Shown here in pieces: positions 1-6,771 of a stretch of DNA of 10,415 bases. The notes beneath the pieces were generated by a model. The model was not told the origin of the DNA and did no database searches. It saw only the letters and a list, made by a program, of their open reading frames with translations. Every line of letters starts with the position of its first letter. Position 1 is the stretch's first letter. This stretch comes from OMIS01 sp044350895 (lineage in GTDB: Bacteria > Patescibacteriota > Microgenomatia > UBA1400 > PJMF01), in assembly GCA_044350895.1 (NCBI GenBank), contig JBILGT010000029.1, positions 1-10,415 on the forward strand, given 5' to 3'. Position numbers and translations under genes: made by a program.

Positions 1-67
1 TTGCTTCATGCAGCCAGCCAAATATCCTCTCCCGCTCCATCAGCGTGAGCTTTGGTTTTCTTTGCAT
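1..67 (-). CDS. IS30-family transposase, N-terminal fragment (runs off window edge)
   Basis: Only the first 22 codons are present; the rest lies beyond base 1. The peptide begins MQRKPKLTLMERERIFGWLH. It matches the opening of the IS30-type helix-turn-helix (pattern K-LTL-ERE-I---L-E), which precedes the DDE integrase-like domain in this family. The ATG at 67 is supported by a good ribosome binding site, AAAGGTGGGG, directly upstream and by an in-frame TGA 9 bases upstream, so the protein cannot extend further upstream. IS30 transposases bind their terminal repeats and move the element by a circular intermediate (family knowledge). The element's own end should lie shortly to the right, but I could not identify a terminal repeat without the other end. 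It could be a remnant; the window does not tell. The call rests on a short match, so confidence is moderate. Confidence 0.55.
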   Translation of the reverse strand, partial: MQRKPKLTLMERERIFGWLHEA

Positions 68-127
68 CCCCACCTTTCAACCAGTATTTTAACTGGTTAA
101 GTGGTGCTTTTCGTTTGCGAACCTGCG

Positions 128-262
128 ATGGAGTTCTTTGGTACATTTTTGATTTTTTGCTTGTTTTTTAAAACGCTACAATTGATCATCAATGCTCTCA
201 TCTGGTTGAAATACCGATGGCAGCTCAAACGCCGCCTAAATCGCTACGTAAGTAGCATCTAG
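128..262 (+). CDS. Possible small membrane protein, 44 aa
   Basis: An ATG-to-TAG reading frame encodes a hydrophobic N-terminal half (residues 3-26, rich in F, L and I, opening MEFFGTFLIFCLFF) followed by a basic tail containing KYRWQLKRRLNRY. This is the layout expected of a one-helix inner-membrane microprotein with a cytoplasmic positive tail. No Shine-Dalgarno sequence precedes the ATG; GTG codons lie 9 and 10 codons upstream and are equally unsupported. The frame lies between the divergent transposase and a plus-strand RNA hairpin and terminator, so it could share their transcript. T-rich DNA easily gives hydrophobic frames by chance, and part of this stretch may be the IS end. I do not recognise a family. 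Confidence 0.22.
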   Translation: MEFFGTFLIFCLFFKTLQLIINALIWLKYRWQLKRRLNRYVSSI

Positions 263-282
263 GCAAAAATTAAATTAATAAA

Positions 283-372
283 GTGTGAGTCTGATTGGTG
301 CCTCAAGTTTGCTTGAGTGTCATCGCTCAGTCTCCCAAAAACTTGCCCTCGGTTGGACACCGGGGGTTTTTT
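283..372 (+). ncRNA. Candidate structured small RNA or leader ending in a terminator
   Basis: Bases 287-334 fold into one long interrupted hairpin. GAGTCTGA (287-294) pairs with TCAGTCTC (327-334) with a single T-T mismatch, GGTG (297-300) pairs with CATC (321-324) with one G-T wobble, and CTCAAG (302-307) pairs with CTTGAG (312-317) around a TTTG loop. A 12-base linker leads into the terminator hairpin at 346-366. No protein frame explains the pairing. It does not show the GGAA-loop domain of SRP RNA or the features of tmRNA. I see no convincing promoter; an AT-rich stretch at 265-282 could hold a -10. It may be an independent small RNA or only the 3' untranslated end of an upstream transcript. 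Confidence 0.33.
346..372 (+). terminator. Rho-independent terminator
   Basis: CCCTCGGT (346-353) pairs with ACCGGGGG (359-366) through 8 pairs, including one G-T wobble, around a TGGAC loop. Six T bases (367-372) follow directly. The T run is on the plus strand, so it ends rightward transcription and would insulate purB, which converges from the right. Confidence 0.75.
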
Positions 373-421
373 ACGTCTAAGAACATAAAGTGAATGAAAA
401 TATCAATCATCCAGAGTAAAC

Positions 422-454
422 TTTAGTACGTGAAAGTGTATTTTTCACACTAAA
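422..454 (-). terminator. Hairpin at the purB 3' end, weak terminator candidate
   Basis: TTTAGT (422-427) pairs with ACTAAA (449-454) and GTGAAA (430-435) with TTTCAC (443-448), separated by a two-base bulge and a seven-base loop. The structure spans the purB stop codon (450-452). Read on the minus strand it is followed only by GTTTAC, not a proper T run. It may protect the mRNA end rather than terminate efficiently. Confidence 0.33.
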
Positions 455-1850
455 AAAGCATAGAAATTTTTTTAACAAGTGCTTGTGCATGTTTTTCTGC
501 AATACCTGTATGGCTTGAAACAGCCAAGAATTTTTTGAGTTCTGCTGTACTGACATAGTGCGCTATAACCTCGTCCTCTTCAAATAATTGCGGTAGTGGA
601 TTGGGTTCACCAAGTTGCACCTTTTCCCATGCAGCTAGTGAGAGCTCTCGCAAATGTTCATGCAGTTTCTGACGATCAGCACCTTTTTTCACCCCCGCTA
701 GCAAAATACTTTCGGTAGCAGCAAATGATGCATACTGTTCTAAATTATGTGCAATTCTTTTTTGATTAAAGACCATACCTCTAATAATCTTTTCTGTGGT
801 GATGAGAATTTCATCTACAGCCAGAAAACATTCCGAAAGTACAATTCTTCTATTGGCTGAATCATCGAGTGTCCGCTCTAAATATGAAAGTGAGGCATTT
901 TCCAAGGTTACGGCAGGAAGTTGCAGTACCAGCCGTGCAAGAGAACAAATTTTTTCGCAGTTAATAGGGTTACGTTTAAACGGCATAGCAGAAGATCCTA
1001 CTTGGCTTTTGCCAAACGGTTCTGACCACTCGCCATAGAGCGGTGACTGCAAGATGCGCAGATCAGCAGCAAACTTGGAAAGTGATGAGGCAATGCTACT
1101 GAGCAGTGAGGTCACGAGAAAATCAAACTTGCGTGTATACGTTTGTGAAGTTATCAGTGAGGCGCTCAAGCCGAGCTTTTCCAGTACTTGAACCTCAAAC
1201 TCGTCACTGCTGAGTTGGGTATCAGCAAGGAGCGCTGTATAGCTTGCAGCGGTTCCAACAGCACCTTTGAGACCTTTAGCTTGAATAGTTTTTTTGACAA
1301 AGTGGAGTGTTTCCAAATCTATTAATAAATCCTGCGCATAGAATGCCAGGCGGTATCCCAGAGTGGTGGGTTCCGCAGGCTGTAAATGTGTGTAGCCCAA
1401 GCATGGAGTGTCAGCATGTTCACTGATTTTTTCTGAGAGTAACTGCAAAATGCCCAGAACCTTTTTCTCAACGAGTTCAAGTGCTTCCAGAGTCCGCATG
1501 CTCTCTGCATTATCCACAACATCCATACTGGTCGCGCCAAGGTGAATTTTTCCACCACCAACAGTAGCTTTTTCAGCAAATTCTTTGATTGCTGCTACCA
1601 CATCGTGTTTGACTTCTTTTTCGAGCTCGAGACAACGTTCAATATCGATATTTTCTTGGTTTTTCTTGAGATCAGCGAGCTCTACAGCTGAAACAAATCC
1701 TGCTTTATGCTGCACTTCAGCAAGTGTCACCCAAATTTTTCGCCATAGTTTGTATTTGTATGCTTCACTAAAAAGTGTGCGCATTTCTTCAGAGCTGTAG
1801 CGCCAAGAAAATGGAGAGTAGTACGAAGAAAAAGAGGATGGATTGTGCAT
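450..1850 (-). CDS. purB: Adenylosuccinate lyase
   Basis: This enzyme of the fumarase/aspartase superfamily splits SAICAR to AICAR and adenylosuccinate to AMP, each releasing fumarate, in purine synthesis. At 466 aa it has the normal length. Visible motifs are SPFSWRYSS near the N-terminus (12-20), KHDV (81-84), LGATSMD (104-110), THLQPAEPTTLG (154-165, with the likely general-acid His155) and the flexible catalytic loop GSSAMPFKRNP (285-295, catalytic Ser in the SS pair). The loop variant MPFKRNP and the later ERTLDDSANRR (325-335) look closer to the eukaryote-like branch than to the Bacillus type with MPHKRNP. The ATG at 1850 is kept because the conserved SPFSWRY block needs it, although no clear ribosome binding site precedes it. 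No other purine gene is nearby. It is transcribed divergently from sufB across a 76-bp gap, where TTGACC on the minus strand is a possible -35 with no good -10. Confidence 0.96.
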   Translation of the reverse strand: MHNPSSFSSYYSPFSWRYSSEEMRTLFSEAYKYKLWRKIWVTLAEVQHKAGFVSAVELADLKKNQENIDIERCLELEKEVKHDVVAAIKEFAEKATVGGGKIHLGATSMDVVDNAESMRTLEALELVEKKVLGILQLLSEKISEHADTPCLGYTHLQPAEPTTLGYRLAFYAQDLLIDLETLHFVKKTIQAKGLKGAVGTAASYTALLADTQLSSDEFEVQVLEKLGLSASLITSQTYTRKFDFLVTSLLSSIASSLSKFAADLRILQSPLYGEWSEPFGKSQVGSSAMPFKRNPINCEKICSLARLVLQLPAVTLENASLSYLERTLDDSANRRIVLSECFLAVDEILITTEKIIRGMVFNQKRIAHNLEQYASFAATESILLAGVKKGADRQKLHEHLRELSLAAWEKVQLGEPNPLPQLFEEDEVIAHYVSTAELKKFLAVSSHTGIAEKHAQALVKKISMLF

Positions 1851-1909
1851 AGTGTATCTGCTTGTCAGGCTACAGGATGGAATAGTAAGCGGTCAATAAA
1901 GAAAAAGAA

Positions 1910-1918
1910 TGTTAAAAT
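1910..1918 (+). promoter_or_regulatory. Extended -10 promoter of sufB
   Basis: TGTTAAAAT is an extended -10 (TGn plus TAAAAT) ending 8 bases before the sufB ATG at 1927. Transcription would start at about 1925-1926, giving an essentially leaderless mRNA, which fits the absence of any Shine-Dalgarno sequence. No good -35 is visible, as is common for extended -10 promoters. The same nine bases recur at 9585-9593 before the sufD operon. Confidence 0.5.
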
Positions 1919-1926
1919 AACCTCTC

Positions 1927-3351
1927 ATGGCTCGATTTGCCCAAAAACACACCACTACTTTTGAATCTAACCCAGATCAGTACGAACATGGGTATTCCTT
2001 TTCTACTTCCCAATATGCCCACATCTCTAAACCAGGGCACACCAAACGTTTGGTCGAAGAAATTTCACACATTAAAGAAGAGCCAGAGTGGATGCTCAAA
2101 CTGCGTCTTATTGCCTACGAACAGTTTTTAGCCAAACCGACACCAACTTGGGGTGGGGAGTTGTCAGAGATTGAATACGAGAAGATTCACTACTACTTGC
2201 GCCCCACAGATAGCCAAGCCAAATCATGGGACGATGTGCCAAAGGATGTCAAAGAAACCTTTGAACGCCTGGGAATTCCAGAGGCTGAGCGCGCTGTTTT
2301 GGCGGGTGTCAAAGCACAGTACGATAGTGAAGTTGTCTACGGCTCTCTTAAAGATGTGTTTGCCAAAGACGGTGTTGTGTTTTTATCGATGGATGATGGA
2401 CTGCGCCAGTATCCTGAGCTTATTAAAGAGTACTTCGGAAAAGTTATCCCAAGTGGTGATAATAAATTCTCTGCACTCAATACTGCAATGTGGTCTGGTG
2501 GTTCATTCGTCTATGTGCCCAAAGGTGTGAACGTCAGACTGCCACTCCAGACTTATTTTAGAATCAACGCAGAAAATGCTGGTCAGTTTGAACGCACACT
2601 CATCATTGTTGATGAAGGCGCCAGTGTTCACTACATTGAAGGATGCACAGCACCACAGTTTTCTACAGGTTCACTGCACTCAGCGGTTGTAGAAATTTTC
2701 GTCAAAAAAGGTGCTCAGTGTCAATACACCACTATTCAAAATTGGTATAAAAATGTCTTTAACTTAGTCACAAAAAGAGCATATGTGGAAGCAGAAGCCA
2801 AGATGATCTGGACTGACTTTAACATGGGTTCCAAACTCACAATGAAGTATCCAGGCTTTGTGCTGGCAGGTAGAGGAGCCACTGGTGAAACACTGAGTAT
2901 GGCACTGGCTGGTGCAGGACAACACCAAGATACTGGCTCCAAAGCAATTCACTTAGCTCCACATACGAGTTCTACCATTATTTCTAAATCAATTTCCAAA
3001 GATGGTGGGCGCACGAGTTATCGTGGCATGGTGAACGTGGGTCCAACAGCCTTTGAAAGTAGTAATACAGTCATTTGTGATGCACTCTTGCTAGATGATA
3101 GATCACGTTCTGATACCTATCCAGTGGACAGGATTTTCAACTCCCGTGTGACAGTACAACATGAAGCGACAGTTTCCAAAATTGGTGATGACCAACTGTT
3201 TTATCTCATGAGTCGTGGAGTAAGTGAAGAAGATGCGCGCAAGATGGTTGTGCATGGTTTTATTGACGGACTTGTTAAAAAGCTACCGCTTGAATATGCA
3301 GTTGAAATGAATCGGCTGATTGATCACGAAATGGAAGGCAGCATTGGTTAG
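1927..3351 (+). CDS. sufB: Fe-S cluster assembly scaffold protein SufB
   Basis: SufB forms the SufBC2D complex, where iron-sulfur clusters are built from sulfur delivered by SufS with its partner and from the action of the SufC ATPase. The 474-aa length is typical. An N-terminal helical region (to about residue 150) precedes the right-handed beta-helix core. The core shows HYIEGCTAP (235-243, Cys240 corresponding to E. coli Cys254), SRSDTYP (393-399), QHEATVSKIGDDQLFYLMSRG (411-431, with the His412-Glu413 pair) and the terminal block LPLEYAVEMNRLI. At the place of E. coli Cys405 there is Ser393; many Gram-positive and actinobacterial SufB proteins also carry SRSDTYP, so this is a known variant. 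The gene stands without sufC or sufS beside it; a SufD-type gene lies at the right end. Its stop overlaps the stop of the convergent response regulator by 4 bp. The start lies directly after an extended -10, suggesting leaderless translation. Confidence 0.97.
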   Translation: MARFAQKHTTTFESNPDQYEHGYSFSTSQYAHISKPGHTKRLVEEISHIKEEPEWMLKLRLIAYEQFLAKPTPTWGGELSEIEYEKIHYYLRPTDSQAKSWDDVPKDVKETFERLGIPEAERAVLAGVKAQYDSEVVYGSLKDVFAKDGVVFLSMDDGLRQYPELIKEYFGKVIPSGDNKFSALNTAMWSGGSFVYVPKGVNVRLPLQTYFRINAENAGQFERTLIIVDEGASVHYIEGCTAPQFSTGSLHSAVVEIFVKKGAQCQYTTIQNWYKNVFNLVTKRAYVEAEAKMIWTDFNMGSKLTMKYPGFVLAGRGATGETLSMALAGAGQHQDTGSKAIHLAPHTSSTIISKSISKDGGRTSYRGMVNVGPTAFESSNTVICDALLLDDRSRSDTYPVDRIFNSRVTVQHEATVSKIGDDQLFYLMSRGVSEEDARKMVVHGFIDGLVKKLPLEYAVEMNRLIDHEMEGSIG

Positions 3352-3743
3352 GAAGTAACTGCTGGCTTGTCGCAGGGAATTTTCAAAAGTGCTGTAATTG
3401 TATCCATTACCTTTTCAATGCTTGCTTGGGCTTTGATAAAAAAGTCGTGTGCTCCAAGTGCTTTGGCAGTTTTTTCATGATCTTCTGGCAGATTGGTCAA
3501 TACGATAACTGGGGTATGAGTTTCATCCAGTCTACTTTTTATTTCTCGTAGTAAGTCAAATCCATTTTCACTTCCACTCAGCATAATATCGAGCAAAATA
3601 ATATCAGGCATTTCATCACGCAGATATTTTCGCGCCTCAACGACACTTTTTGCAGCATATATTTTGCAACCCAGTTTCATTAATTTAATTCTGTAAATTT
3701 CAACAAACTGAGGATCATCTTCAATTAGCAGGACATGTTTCAT
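3348..3743 (-). CDS. Single-domain response regulator (receiver only), RR1
   Basis: This is a 131-aa CheY-like receiver with no output domain. It has the acidic Mg-binding pair Asp9-Asp10 (in LLIEDD), phosphoacceptor Asp52 (in ILLDIMLSG), switch Thr83 (VLTN) and Lys104 (FFIKA), so phosphorylation should be functional. The last dozen residues form a short polar tail. It is second in a minus-strand pair, 31 bp after the mannose-1-phosphate guanylyltransferase, and probably cotranscribed with it. Its end overlaps the sufB end by 4 bp. Without an output domain it must act by protein contact or as a phosphorelay intermediate; the likely donor is the histidine kinase in this window, but that pairing is inferred. 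The ATG at 3743 starts right at the receiver fold. A purine-rich AGAAGAAAG lies upstream, partly in a hairpin. Confidence 0.92.
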   Translation of the reverse strand: MKHVLLIEDDPQFVEIYRIKLMKLGCKIYAAKSVVEARKYLRDEMPDIILLDIMLSGSENGFDLLREIKSRLDETHTPVIVLTNLPEDHEKTAKALGAHDFFIKAQASIEKVMDTITALLKIPCDKPAVTS

Positions 3744-3753
3744 GAATGCTTTC

Positions 3754-3770
3754 TTCTGAAGTTTTCAGAA
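3754..3770 (-). other. Hairpin between the guanylyltransferase and RR1 genes
   Basis: TTCTGAA (3754-3760) and TTCAGAA (3764-3770) form a perfect 7-bp stem with a three-base loop within the 31-bp intergenic gap. On the minus strand the 3' arm runs into the purine-rich stretch that would serve as the RR1 ribosome binding site. There is no T run, so it is not a normal terminator. It could slow translation of RR1 or mark an RNA processing point. Confidence 0.35.
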
Positions 3771-3774
3771 CTAC

Positions 3775-4854
3775 TTAACTACTCGGTATCTCTTTAAAAT
3801 CTTTTACCTGGTATGCAGCTTTTCGCTCACTAATAAAAATAGTTGTATCTGTTTGAACTACTATCAAATTTTTTACACCAAGGAGGGCAATGCGATGCTG
3901 ATGTGGAATGACTAAGCATCCTTTTGTATTGATTGCATCAATCACAGAATCTGGAGAAGTGGGTAGCATGACATTTCCGTCATCATCAGGGATACATGAC
4001 AGATAGAAGTTATTCCAGTTTCCAATATCTTGCCACGTATAGTTGGCATGAAAAACGTATAGTTTCTGTAACTTTTCAGTTACTTTTTTTTCAAATGAAA
4101 TTTTATCGACTTTGGTAAACCATTCTTCCAATACTGCTGCGTACTGATCAGTGCCTGCAGTTATGCGAAGTTGTAAAAGTTCTTGGTAAATATCGGGTGC
4201 ATGCTTTTTAATTTCTTGCAACAGTACTGAAGTTTTCCATACATACACCCCAGTGTTCCACAAATATTCTCCAGTATTTACAAATAGTTGTGCAGTTTTC
4301 TTATCTGGTTTTTCTGTGAATGTGCGTACAGTAAATAATTTGGAGTATTTTGTTTTTTCACCTATATGAATATATCCATACTGTGTCTGTGGTTCAGTAG
4401 GCGTAGTTCCAATGCAGATGATACTATTGTTTTTTTGCGCTAGGGTTGTGACACGTTTTATTGTAGTTATAAAATTTTTTAATCCACTGATTTTGTGATC
4501 AGAAAATAGCATGACTGCAACACAGTCAGGAAAGAAAATTTCCAAATGTAAAGCTGTCAGCGAGATAGCTACTGCAGTGTCTGCATTAGACGGTTGAACA
4601 ATAATATTTTTATCTGAAATTTTTACTAAATGACGAATAATCGGTTCAAGCTGTTTGGTCGTTACAACTACAATTCGCTCTTTTGGAAATGCAAGCAGTG
4701 CACGTTCGTAGGCCTCTACAAAGAGAGTCTGTGAAGAAATAATTGGGTTGACTTGTTTGGGTAGATGTCGTGTCGAAATTGGCCAGAGTCGTTTGCCATC
4801 TCCACCTGCGAAAATCACACCTACTGCTTGCCCAACGCTACCTTTTAAGTGCAT
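3775..4854 (-). CDS. manC: Mannose-1-phosphate guanylyltransferase
   Basis: The predicted reaction is GTP plus mannose-1-phosphate to GDP-mannose, a donor for cell-surface glycans. The 359-aa length matches the short form without a C-terminal phosphomannose isomerase domain. The signature is FAGGDGKRLWPISTRHLPKQ (15-34), where the RLWP tryptophan separates this family from glucose-1-phosphate thymidylyltransferases. Further blocks are FSDH (117-120, metal-binding Asp), GYIHIGE (160-166), TFTEKPD (178-184), YLWNTGVYVWKTS (197-209) and WQDIGNWNNF (274-283). A usual EPxxRNTAPAI block is replaced by QPSNADTAVAI (87-97), so the exact sugar or base preference is less certain. It is divergent from the glycosyltransferase and followed by RR1, linking nucleotide-sugar supply with signalling. 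The ATG at 4854 has only a distant AGAGG; the N-terminal dozen residues are not conserved family sequence. Confidence 0.87.
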   Translation of the reverse strand: MHLKGSVGQAVGVIFAGGDGKRLWPISTRHLPKQVNPIISSQTLFVEAYERALLAFPKERIVVVTTKQLEPIIRHLVKISDKNIIVQPSNADTAVAISLTALHLEIFFPDCVAVMLFSDHKISGLKNFITTIKRVTTLAQKNNSIICIGTTPTEPQTQYGYIHIGEKTKYSKLFTVRTFTEKPDKKTAQLFVNTGEYLWNTGVYVWKTSVLLQEIKKHAPDIYQELLQLRITAGTDQYAAVLEEWFTKVDKISFEKKVTEKLQKLYVFHANYTWQDIGNWNNFYLSCIPDDDGNVMLPTSPDSVIDAINTKGCLVIPHQHRIALLGVKNLIVVQTDTTIFISERKAAYQVKDFKEIPSS

Positions 4855-4860
4855 ACTTAT

Positions 4861-4889
4861 TTGGTATTACCTCTTGGTATCAATATAAA
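4861..4889 (+). promoter_or_regulatory. Promoter of the glycosyltransferase gene, with TTGGTAT direct repeat
   Basis: TTGGTA (4861-4866) and TATAAA (4884-4889) are spaced by 17 bases, a standard sigma-70-type arrangement. Transcription would begin near 4896, ahead of the ATG at 4921. TTGGTAT is repeated at 4874-4880, 13 bases after the first copy, within the spacer, where a regulator could bind. The site lies in the 66-bp divergent gap shared with the guanylyltransferase. Confidence 0.45.
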
Positions 4890-4920
4890 ATAATTTGTTA
4901 AGTAATGTAAGTACTAAAGC

Positions 4921-6771
4921 ATGCAGTTAGCCGAGAAAACTAAAATACTGAAAAAAATTTTAGGCAAAGTTGTCGCAAAAAATGTAAGTGTTTTACAGAT
5001 TTTGTCACAGCAAATTATTGACCCGAATACATTATATACACGGTTTGCACGAGTTGTGCGTCTATCATATGTATCAACAATCGATGTGAAAATAAATGAT
5101 CATGATTCAGTTGTAGAACGAATAGGTCTCTCAACTTTCTCAAAGCATATTTTCTTCGCACAATTTAGTGAAGACACATTCCAAGTTTTTCTCAGTGATC
5201 CATTTCAGGCTGACGAAGTTCTGATAATATGCAAACAATCAGTTGTCTTCAAAAAGCATCAGTTCTACATAGCCCAGCCACATATTATTTGGTCTGCACT
5301 CAATCAATCAGCATATCTGCATGCCCAACATTTTGCAGAAAATACATTGGATAATCAGCATCCTGAATTCTCCAGTAAAAAGCTGCTAGCCAAAGTACCG
5401 CAATCACTTATTCTTGGCATTGCACTAGGAACAGTGGCGGCTGCTGTCTACTCGCCAGTAACACTATTTTTAAGTTATGTATTTCTAGCAAATATTTTGT
5501 ATGCAGTGCTTAATCAAATTAAAATTATATTTGCTGCTGGAGTTTTCTTTAGAAAGAAAAATGTGTTTAACCCAAAGGCAGCTGCTCAGCTTGATAAAAG
5601 TCAGTTACCCATCTACACAATTTTGGTCCCACTTAAAAATGAGGTAGAAAGTCTGCCAGATCTTTTGGCAGCACTGAAAAAAATTGAATACCCACCTGAA
5701 AAACTTGACATAAAATTTGCAGTTGAAGTGACTGATAAAACTACACTCACGGCATTGCAAGAAGCCGGTATTTCAGTTAATGAGAATCAACCAGATCCAG
5801 CTTATGCCACATTTCATGTAGTCAAAGTTCCGGTGAGTAAAGTTTCCACCAAGCCACGTTCATGCAATTATGCACTGCAGTTTGCACGAGGTGAGCTCGT
5901 GGTTATCTATGATGCAGAAGATATTCCAGATTCTACTCAGCTGTATCATGCATATCAAACGTTTTTGGATTCAAAGCTCAATACAATCTGTATCCAGGCA
6001 AAACTCAATTACTACAATCCTCATCAAAATATTTTAACGCGTTGTTTTGCTGCGGAATACACTTTTTGGTATGAAGTTATGCTCCCAAGTTTGGAGTATT
6101 GGCAGATCCCGTTGCCACTTGGAGGAACAAGTAATCACTTCCAAACAAATGCATTAAAAGCGATGGGCAACTGGGATGCATATAACGTCACTGAAGATGC
6201 TGAAGTGGGGTGGAGACTGAGTAGATTGGGGTATCGCACGGTCATGATGGATTCATACACCCTTGAAGAAGCAACCAGCCAAACATGGAGTTGGATTAAA
6301 CAGCGTACCAGGTGGCAAAAGGGGTTTTTTGTCACACTGCTTGTTCATCTCCAGAATCCAAAAAAACTAGTACAAGATTTGGGTTGGAGAGGTGCGCTCA
6401 GTTCAGTACTCGTTTTTTCTACAACAGTATTTCTTCCCATCATCAATATGTGGTTGTGGCTATATTTTTTGACGTGGATTACAACAAGTATGCTGAACGT
6501 GCCGTTTACTTTTTTTGGAATACCAGAATGGTTACAACAGGTTAGTCTCATCAATTTTGTTTTTGGAAATGTGCTATATATTGCTATGCACGCGGTGGGA
6601 CTTATATACACCAAAAAATGGTCTCTCCTGTGGATTCTTCCAATACTTCCACTCTATTGGTTTTTACAGGCAGTGGGAAGTTATCGTTCAATTTGGCAGC
6701 TCATTTTTCAGCCACATGCATGGGAGAAAACAATGCATGGTATGCATAAAAGGCCAGCATTAAGTAACTAA
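4921..6771 (+). CDS. Membrane family-2 glycosyltransferase, cellulose-synthase-like, with extra N-terminal domain
   Basis: This 616-aa protein resembles processive bacterial GT2 synthases that polymerise a sugar from a nucleotide-sugar donor and pass it across the membrane. The GT-A domain starts around IYTILVPLKNE (231-241) and shows DAED (331-334, the DxD metal site), GGTSNHF (401-407, acceptor region), TEDAEVGW (424-431, catalytic Asp) and QRTRW (461-465, the QxxRW motif). Hydrophobic segments lie at about 160-178 and 180-205 before the catalytic domain and at about 492-520, 541-562 and 567-587 after it. Residues 1-150 form a soluble region with IGLSTFSKHIFFAQF and VFLSDPF; it vaguely recalls the GspE/MshE N-terminal fold found joined to GT2 domains in NfrB-like proteins, but I cannot confirm that. 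The sugar is unknown. The adjacent divergent guanylyltransferase suggests GDP-mannose or a derivative is relevant. The 3' end overlaps RR2 by 12 bp. Confidence 0.9.
   Translation: MQLAEKTKILKKILGKVVAKNVSVLQILSQQIIDPNTLYTRFARVVRLSYVSTIDVKINDHDSVVERIGLSTFSKHIFFAQFSEDTFQVFLSDPFQADEVLIICKQSVVFKKHQFYIAQPHIIWSALNQSAYLHAQHFAENTLDNQHPEFSSKKLLAKVPQSLILGIALGTVAAAVYSPVTLFLSYVFLANILYAVLNQIKIIFAAGVFFRKKNVFNPKAAAQLDKSQLPIYTILVPLKNEVESLPDLLAALKKIEYPPEKLDIKFAVEVTDKTTLTALQEAGISVNENQPDPAYATFHVVKVPVSKVSTKPRSCNYALQFARGELVVIYDAEDIPDSTQLYHAYQTFLDSKLNTICIQAKLNYYNPHQNILTRCFAAEYTFWYEVMLPSLEYWQIPLPLGGTSNHFQTNALKAMGNWDAYNVTEDAEVGWRLSRLGYRTVMMDSYTLEEATSQTWSWIKQRTRWQKGFFVTLLVHLQNPKKLVQDLGWRGALSSVLVFSTTVFLPIINMWLWLYFLTWITTSMLNVPFTFFGIPEWLQQVSLINFVFGNVLYIAMHAVGLIYTKKWSLLWILPILPLYWFLQAVGSYRSIWQLIFQPHAWEKTMHGMHKRPALSN

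Noticed and set aside
181..193. Inverted repeat ATTGAT-C-ATCAAT as an operator or IS end
   Set aside because: Thirteen bases of simple AT-rich symmetry occur often by chance, and no matching partner end of the IS is in the window.
1322..1800. Open frames inside purB on both strands
   Set aside because: They lie wholly within a well-supported gene, have no motifs, and show the composition expected of shadow frames.
2317..3351. SufB lacks the residue equivalent to E. coli Cys405 (Ser393 here)
   Set aside because: The SRSDTYP form is widespread in Gram-positive and actinobacterial SufB, so it is not a sign of a defective protein.
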